Positions 27,820 through 36,836 of a stretch of DNA of 63,134 bases are shown one piece after another (the stretch's first letter is position 1; every line of letters starts with the position of its first letter). The DNA is taken from assembly GCA_903910445.1 (NCBI GenBank), contig CAIVZR010000050.1, positions 1 through 63,134 of the forward strand, given 5' to 3'. The translations under genes and the position numbers were made by a program. Source of the stretch: an uncultured Bacteroidota bacterium. Lineage in GTDB: Bacteria; Bacteroidota; Bacteroidia; UKL13-3. The notes beneath the pieces are model-generated. The model was not told the DNA's origin and did not search any database. It saw only the letters and a list, made by a program, of their open reading frames with translations.

Positions 27820-28938
27820 CTACCATTTTTTATTCTTCACAAACAATGTCTTCACTCCCAGAATGAGGTAATAAAACATATATAGGAAGTCGAAGAAGAG
27901 CAAGCCCCACCATAAGCTGAAACATTGTAGTTTCTTCATGATGGGACCGAAAATACTGTATTGGAATATCATGCGAATTCCAAAAGCACTCAATGCATAC
28001 CAGCGGGTGGCTTCGAAGCATAGGAGTGGGATGGTGATGGCATAAGTTAAGATATGCGTTACACTAAAAATCCCTAACCAATATTTGAATTTCTTTTTGT
28101 ACACCTTGCCTGTGCTCAAATGACGGCTCTTCTGCTGCCAAAATTCTGGCCATGTTTTTTTGGCTTCGGTGATGGTGAATGCTTCGGGATGAATTTCAAT
28201 GGCGGTATTGCTCGCATTGGCAGTTTCATTCACAAACAAATCATCATCTCCACTCAATAAATGATTATGACTTGCAAATCCTTTGTATGCAAAAAACAAA
28301 CTCTTACGGTAACTCAGGTTTCGTCCCACACCCATATAAGGCATTTTGGCCAAGGCATAACTCAAATATTGCATGCCCGTATAAAAAGTCTCAAAGCGAA
28401 CAAAACGATTCAGCATGCCTGCATCGCGGCGGTAAGGCGAATATCCCAAAACCAAATGTTTATCGGGCGTATACGGCTGTTGCATGAGCTGCAACCATTG
28501 ATTGCTGGCAGGTTCGCAATCGGCATCGGTGAGTAATAATAACTCGTATTTGGCGGCTTTAATAGCCAGGGTCAAAACAAACTTCTTACCTTTTGGATAG
28601 CGTTCATTCTCCACATATTTCACTTCACGCAAATGCGGATATTGCTCAGAAAGTTCAGCCAGCAATTCGGAAGTGCCGTCCCAGCTATTATCATTGGCAA
28701 CAATCACCTCGTAATTGGGATAGTCCTGTTGCAAAATCAAAGGCAAATTGCGTCGTAAATTTTCCACCTCATTGCGCGCGCAAATGATGATGGTAACGGG
28801 TTCCGACTTATGAATGGGAGGTGGAGGATTTTTATAGAAAGCCAAGCGCAGAAAGAGAAATATATAGTACAATAACTGCACTACCACCACAAAAAACAGC
28901 AGGTAAAGTATATAAAATAAAATCGCGTTGAGTTCCAT
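27820..28938 (-). CDS. Membrane-bound family 2 glycosyltransferase
   Basis: 372-residue processive-type GT2. An N-terminal transmembrane helix (residues ~5-30) precedes the GT-A domain, with VTIIICARNEVENL, VIVANDNSWDGTSELL, LLLTDADCEPAS (DxD-like DAD) and the downstream SGDDDLFVNETA and QKSRHLSTGK motifs (Q/RxxRW-like position). Two or three C-terminal helices follow. This architecture is typical of envelope polysaccharide synthases; the product is unknown. The first ATG at 28965 lies just before a TATTTTCG promoter box (28952-28959), so ATG 28938 is taken as the start. Confidence 0.85.
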   Translation of the reverse strand: MELNAILFYILYLLFFVVVVQLLYYIFLFLRLAFYKNPPPPIHKSEPVTIIICARNEVENLRRNLPLILQQDYPNYEVIVANDNSWDGTSELLAELSEQYPHLREVKYVENERYPKGKKFVLTLAIKAAKYELLLLTDADCEPASNQWLQLMQQPYTPDKHLVLGYSPYRRDAGMLNRFVRFETFYTGMQYLSYALAKMPYMGVGRNLSYRKSLFFAYKGFASHNHLLSGDDDLFVNETANASNTAIEIHPEAFTITEAKKTWPEFWQQKSRHLSTGKVYKKKFKYWLGIFSVTHILTYAITIPLLCFEATRWYALSAFGIRMIFQYSIFGPIMKKLQCFSLWWGLLFFDFLYMFYYLILGVKTLFVKNKKW

Positions 28939-28951
28939 TATAAAAGAATCG

Positions 28952-28959
28952 CGAAAATA
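28952..28959 (-). promoter_or_regulatory. -7 promoter element (TATTTTCG)
   Basis: Minus-strand box lying 14 nt before ATG 28938 and after the apparent ATG at 28965. It decides the start of the glycosyltransferase gene. Confidence 0.55.
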
Positions 28960-29095
28960 ACACATTCACCTTTTTAAACGGTGGGGAATTAATCAACATA
29001 ATTTGATTTTAGGAACCCCTTTTTTTTCGTTCTTTTGTATCCAATAGTAAAAACCATTGGAATTCTTTCAAAAAAAATACAATTAAACATTCACT

Positions 29096-30298
29096 ATGCG
29101 CAGTGCTTTTCTTCTTCTGAGTTTTTTATTCTGGCTCCCAGGCTGGTCTCAGCAGGTGAAAGATTCCTTGCATTGCGATTGCAGTACCCCACAAAATATT
29201 CCCATTTACAAGAAACACCACCACCCTGCCCCTTCCGGACATGGTGCTGTCTTTGAATTTGAGCACAATGGAATGCAAAATGGGAAATACTTCGACAAGG
29301 AGCATAATACTGTATGGTATTCGTTTACCATTCCCAATGATGGCACGCTCAACTTTGATTTGATTCCTGATACCGTGAAAGATGATTACGATTTCATCTT
29401 GTTTAAGCAAGGCGGACGAGGTACTTGCGATAGCATCAAAAACAAAACATTAAGTCCGGTACGGGCCAATATATCGCATAATGGCCCCGGTACCAAAGGA
29501 GTTACGGGGTTGTCGGCAACGGCCCGCTTCGATTACAATAAGCCCGGCGCCCACGATCATTATAGCAAATCGTTGCCTGTAAAGGCGGGCGACCGTTACC
29601 TTTTGGTGGTGGATAATGTTTACCAAAAAGGAAAAGCACATACCCTTAAATTTTATTTCGATTTCAAATTACAAGGCATTGTGCTCGATTCGGTGGGCAA
29701 TAAACCCCTCACTGCCACGGTGGTATTGAGCGATTTAAAGAGCAATGCCGTAATCAAGGAAACACAAAGCGATTCATTGAATAAAGGTCAGTTTTCAATT
29801 CCTGTGCAACTTATTGATACTTTGCGCTGGAGCTTAAGCATCAGTGCTCCAGGATATTTCAGCGAGAATATTGTACTCACTCAAAATAGCATTACCGCTT
29901 TATTGCAACGCCCACGCACTTTTAAGTTGCGTAAAATTGAAAAGAATAAAAGCTTTGCATTGAAGGATATCAATTTCTTTCCCAATAAAGATATTTTCCG
30001 TCCTACCTCGGCACCTGCTTTGCAAAATTTATTGAATGTGATGATGGATAATCCTACCTTGAAAATTCTCATCGAAGGGCATACCAATTACGACCCAAAT
30101 ACCTCCAAAGAACTCGATTTAAAACTCTCCGAATCGAGGGCAGTGGCAGTGAAGAAATACTTGGCCGATCATGGCATCGACAATGCACGCATTGCCACTC
30201 GAGGTTATGGAAGTACTCGCATGATTTACCCCATGCCACGCACCCCCGAGCAACAACAGCAAAATATGCGCGTGGAAATTAAGATTGAAGATTACTAA
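29096..30298 (+). CDS. OmpA family outer-membrane/peptidoglycan-binding protein
   Basis: 400-residue exported protein with a signal peptide (~residues 1-19). Residues ~45-190 form a beta-sandwich resembling a PPC/jelly-roll domain (TVWYSFTIPNDGTLNFDL, YDFILFKQGGRGTC). A short carboxypeptidase-regulatory-like Ig module follows (~190-265, GIVLDSVGNKPLTATVVL). The C-terminus (~290-400) is an OmpA domain: LKILIEGHTNYDPNT, LSESRAVAVKKYL, ARIATRGYGS. It binds peptidoglycan in the periplasm and may tether the outer membrane, as do related gliding/T9SS accessory lipoproteins. A precise role is not shown. Confidence 0.88.
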   Translation: MRSAFLLLSFLFWLPGWSQQVKDSLHCDCSTPQNIPIYKKHHHPAPSGHGAVFEFEHNGMQNGKYFDKEHNTVWYSFTIPNDGTLNFDLIPDTVKDDYDFILFKQGGRGTCDSIKNKTLSPVRANISHNGPGTKGVTGLSATARFDYNKPGAHDHYSKSLPVKAGDRYLLVVDNVYQKGKAHTLKFYFDFKLQGIVLDSVGNKPLTATVVLSDLKSNAVIKETQSDSLNKGQFSIPVQLIDTLRWSLSISAPGYFSENIVLTQNSITALLQRPRTFKLRKIEKNKSFALKDINFFPNKDIFRPTSAPALQNLLNVMMDNPTLKILIEGHTNYDPNTSKELDLKLSESRAVAVKKYLADHGIDNARIATRGYGSTRMIYPMPRTPEQQQQNMRVEIKIEDY

Positions 30299-30382
30299 TC
30301 GCGATAGGTGGTTTTTTAGTTTTTATTTTTTTGCAACCGTCTTCGATTTTTTTGTCTATACAAAAAAAGATTTCCCCTACTT

Positions 30383-32341
30383 ATGAAACATTTTAAAAAA
30401 CTTTGCCTACTCCTGCTCTTGATTCTTAATATCTATAGCTATGCAGGAAACATTTATGGAAGCGATATATTTTGGAAAAGATTAAGCACCGATACCTTTC
30501 AGGTACAATTCACTATTTATTCCGATTGCAGTAAACCCCTCGATAGCATTCACCCTATCATCAGTGCACTGAATTGTTCTCCATCGAATAATTTTAAATT
30601 TAGCAATCCCATTTCACATAGCACAACAGATGTAACACCTCGCTGTTTTCCTCACGAATATTCTAAGTGTGATGCAAAAGCCAATATCAATTATGGTATC
30701 ACAGAAAATATTTTCACCTATATCTTATTCATTGGAGATAATAATAATTGTTGTTGGTACACCCTCTCTATCGTAGGATTGGTGCGCGATTCGGCATTGT
30801 CCAATGGCAATGCCAATGGCAGTTTCGAAACAGAAGTTACGCTCAATCGATGCATTGCAACCAATATCGAAAGTGTGAGATTTTATAATAAACCAATCCA
30901 TCTTTCTTTTAAAAATAGCGATATCGGTTATAACCATGGTGTTTTTCAAGCCAGTAACGATTCCATGTCATATCGACTGGCAAATCCAGCCAATCAAAAC
31001 TATGTTAGCCCATATACTGCAACCTATCCTCTGGCTTGCCTCGGTGGAAATGTGAAGCCCTCAGGAACCCTTCCATATCAGGGGTTTGGAATTGATAGCA
31101 TCACTGGGGATATTCTTTTTCATCCTTTAATTAATGGCTATTACATTTTACGTGTGGAAGCAAAACAATGGAAAAAGATACAAGGGGTTTATACCTTGGT
31201 AGCTATCACTAATCGGGAATTGATGTTCTTAGTAAAAGACAAACCCGTTAATCATGTTCCCAATCTATCTGCTCCAAAGAGTTTCGTTTTATTTGAAGGT
31301 CATAATTTATGTTTCACTATTACTACCAATGATTCGGATGCATTAGATACCACGCGTGTTTACTGGAATAATCATTTTGCAAACGCCACCTTTTCAACCT
31401 CTAATGGGAACGGGAAGCATGCAACAGGCGATTTTTGCTGGACCCCAAGTATTACGGATACGAGCTGCACCCCTTATATCTTGAAGTTTTACGCATACGA
31501 CGACCATTGTTATGGGAATGCCATGGGCACAATATCAGTGAGCATCATCGTGAAACCTCATATCCGTGCCGTTCGTCAATTCACGAAAATAAATTGTCAT
31601 ACCTATCAATTCAAAATCGAACCCGAACCTCGCAATCCTTGTTATGGCGATTCGGCGTATACCGTTAGTTGGTATGAGCCCAAATTATTAGGGGCGGGTT
31701 CCCCCAACAAGTTAATTAGCAATCTCGATTCGATTCGTTACGACTTTAGCACCGGGGGAACTTATGTCATACGCTCATTGATTTCCTCCGAAGGGCATCC
31801 GAACACCTATTACGATACCCAAATTGTTGATTTTTTTGCAGCAGCACAAATCCTCAATAACGATTCAACCATTCAGGCTCAGGATACTGTATTACTGGTG
31901 GCAACTACAAATAATGCAACCTCAAATAATAAATACCAGTGGTGGGCACAAGGCAAACTAATCGATACAACATCCACGATTAAAGTATATCCTGCAATTA
32001 GCACCACCTATACTTTAATTAATAAATCGCTCTCCGAACCATGCGACGTGGTTTCTGATGCTGTTACTTTAATCGTGAATGGAACAACTGGAATTGACAA
32101 TAAAATTTCAGTAACGGCAACCGTTCTGAATCCTATCCAAGGCACGCTCAGCATAATGAATGATGGTTATCAAGAAATGAAATTGTATTCACTCGATGGG
32201 AAGCTTTTGCAAACAGAAAGACTTCAGCATGGTAAAAATAATTTCGATGTTCAATCATTGCCAACAGGTATTTATATTTTGCAATTAGCTAATGAAGATA
32301 CTACGAGACGCTGGAAAATAATTAAAACCAATAACCAGTAG
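30383..32341 (+). CDS. T9SS-secreted protein with Ig/PKD-like repeats
   Basis: 652-residue exported protein. It has a signal peptide (~1-21), then a domain rich in Cys and aromatic residues opening with the WKRLSTDTFQVQFTIYSDC pattern, common at the N-terminus of large gliding-associated Bacteroidota surface proteins. Several beta-sandwich repeats follow (LFEGHNLCFTITTNDSDALD, IIVKPHIRAV). The C-terminal ~75 residues are a T9SS type A sorting domain (MKLYSLDGKLLQT, LPTGIYILQL). It is likely anchored at or released from the cell surface. It has no enzymatic motif and starts 84 nt after the OmpA gene on the same strand. Confidence 0.8.
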   Translation: MKHFKKLCLLLLLILNIYSYAGNIYGSDIFWKRLSTDTFQVQFTIYSDCSKPLDSIHPIISALNCSPSNNFKFSNPISHSTTDVTPRCFPHEYSKCDAKANINYGITENIFTYILFIGDNNNCCWYTLSIVGLVRDSALSNGNANGSFETEVTLNRCIATNIESVRFYNKPIHLSFKNSDIGYNHGVFQASNDSMSYRLANPANQNYVSPYTATYPLACLGGNVKPSGTLPYQGFGIDSITGDILFHPLINGYYILRVEAKQWKKIQGVYTLVAITNRELMFLVKDKPVNHVPNLSAPKSFVLFEGHNLCFTITTNDSDALDTTRVYWNNHFANATFSTSNGNGKHATGDFCWTPSITDTSCTPYILKFYAYDDHCYGNAMGTISVSIIVKPHIRAVRQFTKINCHTYQFKIEPEPRNPCYGDSAYTVSWYEPKLLGAGSPNKLISNLDSIRYDFSTGGTYVIRSLISSEGHPNTYYDTQIVDFFAAAQILNNDSTIQAQDTVLLVATTNNATSNNKYQWWAQGKLIDTTSTIKVYPAISTTYTLINKSLSEPCDVVSDAVTLIVNGTTGIDNKISVTATVLNPIQGTLSIMNDGYQEMKLYSLDGKLLQTERLQHGKNNFDVQSLPTGIYILQLANEDTTRRWKIIKTNNQ

Positions 32342-32410
32342 ATAGTAAGTTCGCCCTCCCCCATTTGTAAAATTTTACTTACCCATGCGGTGATGTCATT
32401 GCAATAGTGC

Positions 32411-32418
32411 TACCTTTG
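32411..32418 (+). promoter_or_regulatory. -7 promoter element (TACCTTTG)
   Basis: Perfect box 18 nt before ATG 32437. A GTG at 32407 upstream in the same frame is excluded because the box follows it. Confidence 0.6.
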
Positions 32419-32436
32419 AGAAAACAAGTCATCGTC

Positions 32437-32700
32437 ATGAAAATATTTTTTACCTTTTTCGTTCTTTGTTTGTTAAGCATCGCTGCCAAAGCGCAAATGA
32501 ATACCGATACCATTGCCAGCGCCCCAATAAAAGTTTCAGGATACGATCAGCGTGTCAATCAATCTCATGATCACCTGCATCCTAAGTTTCCCAATCTGGC
32601 CAACCCAGGAACACCGGGCTACGAGGTAGATGGAACAGTGTATCATAGCGAAGCCATCATCAACCGCCATGCCCTCACCATCAACGATTTGATTAAATAG
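32437..32700 (+). CDS. Small secreted protein of unknown function
   Basis: 87-residue predicted secreted protein with a clear signal peptide (~residues 1-19, ending AKAQ). The mature part of ~68 residues is rich in His, Asn and Pro (NQSHDHLHPKFPN), then PGYEVDGTVYHSE and a short C-terminal helix. I recognise no domain. The His cluster could bind a metal, but this is a guess. It has its own promoter and lies upstream of hmgA with a 167-nt gap, so it is probably not part of that unit. Confidence 0.6.
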   Translation: MKIFFTFFVLCLLSIAAKAQMNTDTIASAPIKVSGYDQRVNQSHDHLHPKFPNLANPGTPGYEVDGTVYHSEAIINRHALTINDLIK

Positions 32701-32832
32701 TTGATTGGAGATAGCTTAAATGCCAAACGATTTCAATTGCCTTTACAGATAGTTCATGATTGGTATGATTGTGACTTGAAATTTTAGCTACCCCTCACGG
32801 ATAGAAACTTCTGTGCGTACCATAAATTATTT

Positions 32833-32841
32833 TATTTTTGC
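32833..32841 (+). promoter_or_regulatory. -7 promoter element of hmgA (TATTTTTGC)
   Basis: Perfect TAnnTTTGC 26 nt before ATG 32868. The TTG inside this box (32838) opens a longer frame that should not be used. Confidence 0.6.
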
Positions 32842-32867
32842 TTCAAACATTCACAGTTCCATTACTC

Positions 32868-34025
32868 ATGTCATTTTATTATACTTTGGGCAGTATTCCT
32901 GCCAAGCGACATACGCAATTTAGAAAACCCGATGGCTCCCTTTACTCTGAAGAATTGGTAAGCACCGAAGGATTCAGCAGTATCTACAGTTTGGTATATC
33001 ATTGCCATCCACCTACATTAGTTAAAGATATTGGAAAAGAATATTCTGTGAAACCCACAGCGGCCTTGGAGCATAACCTTCAAAACCGCTCCTTCCTTAC
33101 GTTTCAAACGGCCCCCGAAGACGATTATTTGGAGTCGCGCAAGGTGCTCTTGTTTAATAAGGATTTATACATGAGTGCTGCTGCACCTCGCAAAAGCATG
33201 ACGGATTATTTTTACAAAAATGCAGATGCGGATGAAGTGATTTTTGTTCATGAAGGAAGTGGTACTCTCAAAACATTATACGGAGAGATTCCTTTTGAAT
33301 ATGGAGATTACCTGGTGGTACCACGAGGAATCATTTATCAGATGGAATTTAACGATGAGAAAAACCGTTTGATGATTATCGAAAGCTTTTCACCTATTCG
33401 TGCACCCAAGCGCTATACCAACGACCACGGGCAATTGCTCGAGCACTCGCCTTACTGTGAGCGCGATATCAAATTGCCACGCAACCTTCAAACCCACGAT
33501 ACGCTGGGCGATTTCAAGGTGCTCATCAAAAAACAAGATCATATTTATCCTTATACTTTAGGTGCACATCCTTTTGGTGCCATTGGTTGGGATGGATTTC
33601 AATACCCTTTCGGATTTAGTATTCATAATTACGAACCCATTACAGGTCGCGTACACATGCCACCTCCAATACATCAAACATTTGAAGGACATAATTTCGT
33701 AATCTGCTCCTTTGTGCCACGCATGTACGATTACCATCCTCAAAGCATTCCGGCTCCATACAATCACAGTAATGTAGATAGTGATGAAGTTTTATATTAT
33801 GTAGATGGCGATTTTATGAGCCGCAAACATGTTGAACGTGGCATGATTTCATTGCATCCAAAAGGCATTCCGCATGGACCACATCCAGGTACTGTTGAGA
33901 AGAGTATTGGCAAAACCGAAACGAAGGAGCTGGCCGTGATGATTGATCCGTTCTATCCATTGATGATTACGCAAGATGCAATGCAATGCGAAGACCCTGG
34001 ATACTATAAAACTTGGGTGAAATAA
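32868..34025 (+). CDS. hmgA: Homogentisate 1,2-dioxygenase
   Basis: 385-residue cupin-type Fe(II) dioxygenase that opens the ring of homogentisate to maleylacetoacetate in tyrosine and phenylalanine breakdown. The N-terminal signature YTLGSIPAKRHTQFRK and the central DEVIFVHEGSGTL, EYGDYLVVPRG and HMPPPIHQTFEG belong to the family. The C-terminal half holds DEVLYYVDGDF and LHPKGIPHGPHPG, with the His/Glu residues expected to bind iron. The length fits bacterial members from Bacteroidota, which are shorter than the human enzyme. No other tyrosine catabolism gene lies next to it, so the pathway is inferred from the enzyme alone. Confidence 0.93.
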   Translation: MSFYYTLGSIPAKRHTQFRKPDGSLYSEELVSTEGFSSIYSLVYHCHPPTLVKDIGKEYSVKPTAALEHNLQNRSFLTFQTAPEDDYLESRKVLLFNKDLYMSAAAPRKSMTDYFYKNADADEVIFVHEGSGTLKTLYGEIPFEYGDYLVVPRGIIYQMEFNDEKNRLMIIESFSPIRAPKRYTNDHGQLLEHSPYCERDIKLPRNLQTHDTLGDFKVLIKKQDHIYPYTLGAHPFGAIGWDGFQYPFGFSIHNYEPITGRVHMPPPIHQTFEGHNFVICSFVPRMYDYHPQSIPAPYNHSNVDSDEVLYYVDGDFMSRKHVERGMISLHPKGIPHGPHPGTVEKSIGKTETKELAVMIDPFYPLMITQDAMQCEDPGYYKTWVK

Positions 34026-34040
34026 AATATTCAATCAACT

Positions 34041-35879
34041 CTAATTTACATTGATACCCACACCAAACATATAATACATGCCCGAATGGCTATATTTTGG
34101 GAAGTCGGTGACCGGGCGCTTCTTTGTAAAAATCCACGATTTATTTGAAATATCTGCAGTGTAGTTGGCTTCTGCTGTGATATAGAATTCATCGCTTGGA
34201 AATACCTTTATATTCAAACCTGAATTAAATACGAATGCATAGTTTGTATACATCTTGGTAATTTCTGTTTTTGAGAACGAGAAGGAATCTTGCAAGAATT
34301 TTTGGAAAGTATAATTCACATCGGCAAAGGCACCGCCATAACCTACATAAGGAGCCACTACTAAGTACTTTCCGAGATTAAAATTATACCCAAAATTATT
34401 ATAAACGAGCATCTTTGAAAACTTCACATCAATACTATCGTTAATAGCACGCGTGGGCGTTGATACACCAAAGGAAGCTCCAATATTGAAAGTGAAATTA
34501 TTATACGCAATGCCTGTTCCTCTCATATTCACCAAATACATGTTCGAGGCATAATCCGTTCCCAATCGGTTGTTGATTGCTGGCATATTCTCTTCATTCT
34601 TCATGATTAATCCAAGCTCGAAGGCAGCCATATCTCGGGTATTTTTCCTTTCCTTTTTTGTATTCGTCTTCGATGCCATCTTCTCCTCTTGCTCCTTCGA
34701 GCTGTTCATATTGATGGCAAAATTATATTTATGGGTGAGTTGCGGATATAAAGCAGAATCCAGGGTAGTGAGCCACATCTTCGCATCTTTAAAAGAGTTG
34801 GCTAACTCATACATTTCGGGTACTGGACCATTCTTGGTGGTGCGATCCTCTTCATATACCAAAGCAATACAAGTAATTTTATCAAGCAAGGTGGTATCAT
34901 CCTCAATGAGCCTGTTTACAAACGAGCGATAATTATAATATCCTGCGTCTTTATTTTGAACGCAACGCGCAATATGCATTCGTCCGAACTGACCATAGTA
35001 TCGCACCCCAGGAATTGCCAGTAACGCTTTCACATTTTTGTAAATTATTTCTTCTCGGTACAGATAGCTTTGCAAGGTATTATCATCACTATACTTATCC
35101 CATCGACGGTAGTCGTAGAGCAATTGTATCACTTTTTCAAACTGGGCATAATCCGATTTAAGGTAAGCCTGATAGTAGGTTTTTTTTCTTTCAAAAGTAT
35201 TGATGATTTCCTTAAGAGATGTTTCTACCGCTTGATATTTTTCATAGGAATAGCGGCCATCGCGGTAGTTGCTAGAGTAGTAATAGTCGATAGGACGATC
35301 GACGAAATAATTGGCGCTATCGAAATTAAAAAAATAACGAGCTGCCATACTTTTGATGGTTTCTATTTCGAGTAAGATGGAATCGTTGGTGGGCAATGCC
35401 GCGGGCACCAGTTTATCGAGCAAGAGAATGGATGAGGAGAAAGTGCGTTCCACATCGACCCCATGTATAGTAACCTGCTGATCGGCAGGTAGACTATTAT
35501 TTAAAATACGGATGGAATCGAATAAGATATAATAAGGGTAAGAAGTGAGGGCATACATTTGCTTGCGATACGAAGTATCTCCATGAATATAACGGTTGGT
35601 GATTTCAGAGAGCGCATACCCTTGTTCGATTAAATAATCTTTCACCTGATATTCCTTATTTAAAAAGCGCAGGAAATGCAATTCGTTGGTGCGATTCAAA
35701 CGGATATAACTGTGATTCTCCCCCGTAAGAATGAGTTTCGATTTTTTAAAGTCGGCATTCAAGGAAGCATGAGCATTCAGTTCTTCGGCTTGCAAGTTAA
35801 TTTTTTCGGGGGGTTGGGCCGATGCACTACCAAACCATCCAGCACAAAAAATGAATAGAAATAAAAGAAAACGATTCAT
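34041..35879 (-). CDS. Erythromycin-esterase-like protein fused to a beta-barrel-like domain
   Basis: 612-residue exported protein. The signal peptide ends near residue 21. Residues ~40-370 resemble the EreA/ChaN (TIKI) fold: LILTGENHSYIRLN, DYLIEQGY, VTIHGVDVERTFSS and YYGQFGRMHIARC, matching the conserved Glu/His motifs of erythromycin esterase-like proteins. A Lys/Glu-rich linker (KEQEEKMASKTNTKKERK, ~400-420) leads to a C-terminal region with alternating aromatic strands (NFTFNIGASFGV, APYVGYGGAFADVNYTF, EFYITAEANYTADISN) ending GVGINVN, which resembles an outer-membrane beta-barrel. The fusion is unusual. The activity and the barrel topology are inferred. Confidence 0.6.
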   Translation of the reverse strand: MNRFLLFLFIFCAGWFGSASAQPPEKINLQAEELNAHASLNADFKKSKLILTGENHSYIRLNRTNELHFLRFLNKEYQVKDYLIEQGYALSEITNRYIHGDTSYRKQMYALTSYPYYILFDSIRILNNSLPADQQVTIHGVDVERTFSSSILLLDKLVPAALPTNDSILLEIETIKSMAARYFFNFDSANYFVDRPIDYYYSSNYRDGRYSYEKYQAVETSLKEIINTFERKKTYYQAYLKSDYAQFEKVIQLLYDYRRWDKYSDDNTLQSYLYREEIIYKNVKALLAIPGVRYYGQFGRMHIARCVQNKDAGYYNYRSFVNRLIEDDTTLLDKITCIALVYEEDRTTKNGPVPEMYELANSFKDAKMWLTTLDSALYPQLTHKYNFAINMNSSKEQEEKMASKTNTKKERKNTRDMAAFELGLIMKNEENMPAINNRLGTDYASNMYLVNMRGTGIAYNNFTFNIGASFGVSTPTRAINDSIDVKFSKMLVYNNFGYNFNLGKYLVVAPYVGYGGAFADVNYTFQKFLQDSFSFSKTEITKMYTNYAFVFNSGLNIKVFPSDEFYITAEANYTADISNKSWIFTKKRPVTDFPKYSHSGMYYMFGVGINVN

Positions 35880-36143
35880 GTAATTTGGGTTTAAAATTTC
35901 GTTCTTCGTAATTATTGACCACCGTATAAAAAGGGCATTATGCTATGCATTTTGAAGAGCCAACCGCCTTAATCCAATGGATACCCCGCTTGACTTTGAG
36001 AAAAGGCCTATATAATGTCGTATTGTAGCGAATATAGTGCTTTTAGAGACTTAAAAATTCTTTAAAAAAGATTTTGTTTTTTATCAGTTTTTTTTTATTT
36101 ATTTGCGCCCTTAAAATTTAAAGTAATAAATTAAAGATATACT

Positions 36144-36365
36144 ATGTACTGGACACTCGAATTAGCCTCTTATTTAGATGACGCACCGTGGCCTGCCACT
36201 AAAGATGAACTGATAGATTTCGCCATCAGAAGTGGTGCCCCGTTGGAAGTTATTGAAAACCTTCAAGAACTCGAAGATGATGGTGAACCCTTTGAAACCA
36301 TCGAAGAAGTATGGCCCGACTACCCAACGCCGGAAGACTATTTCTTTAACGAAGACGAATTATAA
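36144..36365 (+). CDS. DUF2795-like small acidic protein
   Basis: 73-residue acidic protein matching the small DUF2795 family, with the motif WPATKDELIDFAIRSGAPLEVIENLQ forming a compact helical fold and a tail rich in Glu, Asp and Pro. The function is not known. It is followed directly by an intrinsic terminator at 36371-36403. The preceding 264 nt (35880-36143) is AT-rich, contains a long T-run just upstream, and shows no other gene. Confidence 0.8.
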   Translation: MYWTLELASYLDDAPWPATKDELIDFAIRSGAPLEVIENLQELEDDGEPFETIEEVWPDYPTPEDYFFNEDEL

Positions 36366-36370
36366 TCACT

Positions 36371-36403
36371 AAAACCCTTTCGAAATGCCGGAAGGGTTTT
36401 TTT
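36371..36403 (+). terminator. Intrinsic terminator after the DUF2795 gene
   Basis: AAAACCCTT pairs with AAGGGTTTT, extended inward by a T-G and a C-G pair, with a T-run at its end. It begins 5 nt after the stop codon. Confidence 0.8.
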
Positions 36404-36555
36404 ATTTTATCGGTGGGCAAAAGCGCCATCACCCTGACTGCCATGGCATTAGCGGGCCATGATTACTCGGCAATCTGCTCCATTTTAATAATACTTCCAG
36501 CCCATTCCAATTAAATAGTGTATCTTTACGTATTATTATAATACAATACAATTAA

Positions 36556-36750
36556 ATGTCACAACAAGGTACAGTAAAATTTTTTAACGATGAAAAAGGT
36601 TTCGGATTCATCACACCTTCAACAGGTGGTAGCGAAATATTTGTTCACACTTCAGGCTTAATCGACAAGGTTCGTGAAAACGACAAGGTTAGTTACGACG
36701 TAGAACAGGGTAAAAAAGGCCCGAATGCAGTAAATGTAAAACAAGCGTAA
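36556..36750 (+). CDS. Cold-shock domain protein (CspA family)
   Basis: 64-residue single-domain cold-shock protein, a five-strand OB-fold RNA/ssDNA chaperone. RNP1 is KGFGFIT (residues ~14-20) and RNP2 is IFVHTSGL (~28-35). The conserved KFFNDEKGFGF and C-terminal KGPNAVNV are intact. The 5' region is A/T-rich with a near-consensus TATCTTTA upstream, and a terminator follows. It is transcribed alone. Confidence 0.96.
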   Translation: MSQQGTVKFFNDEKGFGFITPSTGGSEIFVHTSGLIDKVRENDKVSYDVEQGKKGPNAVNVKQA

Positions 36751-36772
36751 GCATTTTATATAACCTATGATT

Positions 36773-36807
36773 ATCCTCCTGCCTGCTAAGGCAGGGGGAT
36801 TTTTTTT
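36773..36807 (+). terminator. Intrinsic terminator after the cold-shock gene
   Basis: 11-bp stem (ATCCTCCTGCC with GGCAGGGGGAT, one T-G pair), 6-nt loop TGCTAA, then eight T. Confidence 0.9.
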
Positions 36808-36819
36808 GCCCGATTTGTT

Positions 36820-36828
36820 TAGATTTGC
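36820..36828 (+). promoter_or_regulatory. -7 promoter element (TAGATTTGC)
   Basis: Exact TAnnTTTGC box 8 nt before ATG 36837 of the frameshifted GNAT gene; the intact promoter is consistent with recent or artefactual disruption. Confidence 0.55.
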
Positions 36829-36836
36829 TTTTCTAC

